DNA from: Mesorhizobium sp. M2E.F.Ca.ET.219.01.1.1
GTDB taxonomy: Bacteria; Pseudomonadota; Alphaproteobacteria; Rhizobiales; Rhizobiaceae
Direction of reading: 5' to 3'
DNA length: 64,000 bases
Assembly (NCBI RefSeq): GCF_004016445.2
Contig: NZ_SADT02000002.1
Coordinates: forward strand, 744,001 to 808,000
Position 1 is the stretch's first letter; each line of letters opens with the position of its first letter. The position numbers were made by a program, and so were the translations under genes. The notes under the pieces are model-generated. The model was not told the origin of the DNA, searched no databases, and was given only the letters and a program-made list of their open reading frames with translations. Positions 62,432 to 64,000 of the stretch are shown here, in pieces.

Positions 62432-62866
62432 ATGACCCTTGCGGCCTGCGCCCTGGTCCTGATCGGCGGTTTCCTCGGCGGCGTTTCCCGCTTCTTCCTG
62501 TCCGGCGTGGTTGGTCGCGGCGTCGGCGAGACCTTTCCCTGGGGCACGCTGGCGGTCAATGTCTCCGGCGCTCTTGCCATTGGCGCCTTCGCCGGTGCTG
62601 CGCGGTCGGTGGGCGGCGTCTTCGCCAGCGATCTCGTGCGCGACCTGATCGTCGTCGGCCTGTTCGGCGGCTATACCACGGTGTCGTCCTTCTGCCTGCA
62701 GACGCTCAACCTCGCGCTCGACGGCGAGGGGCGGCTCGCGGCCTTCAACGTTGTCGCCTCGTCGGTTCTGTGCGTGCTGTTCGTCGCCCTCGGCTTCTGG
62801 GCGATCATCTGGGTGGCTGAGTCAGCCACCTGGGTAGCTGGTTCAGCCGCTGGGGCATCGGGCTGA
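62432..62866 (+). CDS. crcB: Fluoride channel CrcB/Fluc, subunit 1
   Basis: 144 residues, four membrane segments. GGFLGGVSRFFLSG with Arg20, Asn43 in LAVNVSG, and the channel motif GGYTTVSSF, where the first of the two phenylalanines (FS-x-F) is Val84 and the second is Phe87. Fluc channels are antiparallel dimers that export fluoride. Start ATG 62432 is chosen; a GTG at 62390 is possible. Four bases before the second crcB. Confidence 0.9.
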   Translation: MTLAACALVLIGGFLGGVSRFFLSGVVGRGVGETFPWGTLAVNVSGALAIGAFAGAARSVGGVFASDLVRDLIVVGLFGGYTTVSSFCLQTLNLALDGEGRLAAFNVVASSVLCVLFVALGFWAIIWVAESATWVAGSAAGASG

Positions 62867-62869
62867 ACG

Positions 62870-63292
62870 ATGACGGACAGACAGGCGGCAACGCGGCTTT
62901 ATCTGGCGGTCGGCTGCGGCGCGGCGATCGGCTCCCTGACCCGCTTCCTGTCGGGCTATGTCATCGTCTCGCTGCTCGGCCTCGACGCTCTATGGTCGAC
63001 CGCTTTCGTCAACGTCGCCGGCTCCTGGATCATCATGGCCTTTGCCACGCTGACCGGACCGGATGGGCGCATGATGGTCGGCGCCGCCAGCCGCAATTTT
63101 GTCATGGCCGGCTTCTGCGGCGGCCTCACCACGTTTTCGGCGATGAGCCTCGACACCTTCATCCTGCTGTTCGAGGGCGACTTGCCGCTGGCCGCGACCT
63201 ATCTCATCAGTGTGGTCGGGCTGTCGCTCGCCGCCGCGTGGCTGGGCTATCTGATGGCATCCAGGCTCAACCGCTTGCCGGTCGACAGGTAA
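62870..63292 (+). CDS. crcB: Fluoride channel CrcB/Fluc, subunit 2
   Basis: 140 residues, four membrane segments. Arg25 in AAIGSLTRF, Asn48 in FVNVAG, channel motif GGLTTFSAM: here Phe89 is retained and the second position is Met92. The two genes therefore look like partners of a heterodimeric channel. They follow the fluoride riboswitch and precede a DUF190 gene. Confidence 0.9.
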   Translation: MTDRQAATRLYLAVGCGAAIGSLTRFLSGYVIVSLLGLDALWSTAFVNVAGSWIIMAFATLTGPDGRMMVGAASRNFVMAGFCGGLTTFSAMSLDTFILLFEGDLPLAATYLISVVGLSLAAAWLGYLMASRLNRLPVDR

Positions 63293-63345
63293 CAGGCCAA
63301 CTGGTGATCAGGCCAATAGGTGATCAGGCCAAGAGGTGATCAGGG
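63293..63345. repeat. 16-nt tandem repeat between crcB and DUF190
   Basis: GGTGATCAGG starts at 63303, 63319 and 63335, a period of 16 bases (unit approximately GGTGATCAGGCCAATA). The last copy merges into the GGGAGGAG ribosome-binding site of the next gene. Confidence 0.75.
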
Positions 63346-63353
63346 AGGAGAAC

Positions 63354-63698
63354 ATGGAACTTCCCGCGCAATGCGCGCTGCTCAGGATCTTCTTCGGCGA
63401 GGACGACAGGGCGGCCGACGGCAAGCCGCTGCACGAGGCGATCGTCATCAAGGCCCGCGAAACCGGTATGGCCGGCGCCACGGTGCTGCGCGGGCCGCTG
63501 GGCTTCGGTCGCTCCAGCGTGCTCCACACGGCCAAGATCCTGCGCCTGTCGCAGGATCTGCCCATCGTTGTCGAGATCGTCGATGCGCCGGAGAAGATCG
63601 ATGCGCTGATCCCTGCGATCAAGGCGCTGACGAAGGCGAAAAGCTGCCTGATCACGAGGGAGAAGGTCGAGGTCATCCGCTACGGTGACGGGGACTGA
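63354..63698 (+). CDS. DUF190 protein linked to fluoride export
   Basis: 114 residues from the ATG at 63354 with GGGAGGAG upstream. DUF190 pattern: CALLRIFFGEDDRA, GKPLHEAIVIKARETGMAGATVLRGPLGFG, LPIVVEIVDAPEKIDALIP. PII-like fold; commonly next to crcB. Role not established, possibly a regulator of the channel. Third gene of the fluoride operon. Confidence 0.9.
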   Translation: MELPAQCALLRIFFGEDDRAADGKPLHEAIVIKARETGMAGATVLRGPLGFGRSSVLHTAKILRLSQDLPIVVEIVDAPEKIDALIPAIKALTKAKSCLITREKVEVIRYGDGD

Positions 63699-63714
63699 AC
63701 CACCGATCCTCGCA

Positions 63715-63921
63715 TCAGCCGCCGCGCAGACGTCTTCCGATCGTTCCTTCGTCGAAGATACCGGCGGAAAAGAGTTTCATGGCCTCGATCGCCAGGTCCG
63801 ATGCCTCGGAACTGCCGCGGGCAATACCGCGCTCCTCGCAGACCTGATCGTAAATGCGCTTCAGCAGGACAAGATCGTCCGGATAGGCAACGCCGCTCTT
63901 GGAAATATGGGGACCAATCAT
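63715..63921 (-). CDS. Small conserved hypothetical protein
   Basis: 68 residues with GGAGG upstream of the ATG. Soluble, helical pattern (PDDLVLLKRIYDQVCEERGI; ASDLAIEAMKLFSAGIFDEGTIGRRL). No recognised function. Convergent with the fluoride operon; 79 bases remain to the window end. Confidence 0.65.
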   Translation of the reverse strand: MIGPHISKSGVAYPDDLVLLKRIYDQVCEERGIARGSSEASDLAIEAMKLFSAGIFDEGTIGRRLRGG

Positions 63922-64000
63922 CGCGTCCTCCGTTGTGGTACGGAAGCGCGACAGAGGTTCGCGGGGGCGGGTGAACCCTCTATCGCTAGAGCTGGCTACC

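Noticed and set aside
63293..63345. CRISPR-like array
   Set aside because: The 16-base units are contiguous with no spacers and no cas genes are present; it is a plain tandem repeat. No CRISPR array was seen anywhere in the window.
1..64000. Integrated phage, insertion sequence or conjugative element
   Set aside because: No transposase, integrase, relaxase or phage structural genes were recognised; accessory material is limited to TA pairs, an immunity-like gene and short repeats.

Overview
The window is about 64 kb of high-GC chromosomal DNA from an alphaproteobacterium. Gene content and order point to Hyphomicrobiales, most likely Mesorhizobium or a close relative. The signs are fabD-fabG-acpP-fabF-mltG-yicC-gmk, rsmA-pdxA-surA-lptD-lptG-lptF next to pepA-holC, a RopB/Omp25-type porin, DUF995 proteins, and palindromic intergenic repeats of the kind common in rhizobia. 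The genus is an inference from these features; no rRNA or tRNA gene was found.

Layout. 1-3.4 kb: end of a polytopic membrane protein gene, a SpeD-type AdoMet decarboxylase, and an LtaS/CgmB-like phosphoglycerol transferase. 3.7-10.9 kb: fatty-acid synthesis and cell-wall genes; a RelBE-type toxin-antitoxin (TA) pair sits between fabD and fabG, and a long perfect inverted repeat lies in the acpP leader. 11-12 kb: a second TA pair and a DUF1330 gene. 12-20 kb (minus strand): lptF-lptG-lptD-surA-pdxA-rsmA, for LPS export, outer-membrane assembly, vitamin B6 and ribosome maturation. 20-22.8 kb: pepA, holC and an orphan Tdi1/DUF1851-like immunity gene. 22.9-30.5 kb: six tightly coupled plus-strand genes (KASIII-like, NAD-dependent epimerase, MBL-fold hydrolase, F390/PaaK-like adenylating enzyme, GNAT-like, Rieske oxygenase) facing an ATP-grasp gene. 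This looks like an uncharacterised small-molecule pathway and is the best candidate for an undescribed system.

30.7-44.3 kb: a cell-surface polysaccharide region. It holds two DUF995 paralogues, a GH26-like hydrolase divergent from a cellulose-synthase-like GT2, a polyprenyl-phosphate sugar transferase with a flippase-like protein and a GT-C transferase, galE, a UDP-glucuronate decarboxylase, and two small lipoprotein-like proteins that share a CGPSGFGQ tail. A MarR/monooxygenase pair lies inside it. 44.5-53.5 kb: small regulator-plus-effector sets, including TetR with an AhpD-like protein, AraC with VOC and DoxX, an ECF42-type sigma factor with a DGPF protein, and TetR with DinB, along with rlmJ and a LysE-family exporter. 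53.8-56.3 kb: a histone-H1-like protein with its own terminator, a GST, a TfoX-N protein and a porin. 56.7-61.6 kb: pteridine-reductase-like SDR, uvrC, pgsA, moaD, moaE and a YbaY-like protein. 62.3-63.7 kb: a fluoride riboswitch followed by crcB-crcB-DUF190.

Many genes overlap as ATGA or are separated by a few bases, so most blocks are operons. Palindromic repeats recur between genes: four copies of a GCATG-type element and two sites of a CTCCCCC-hairpin element.
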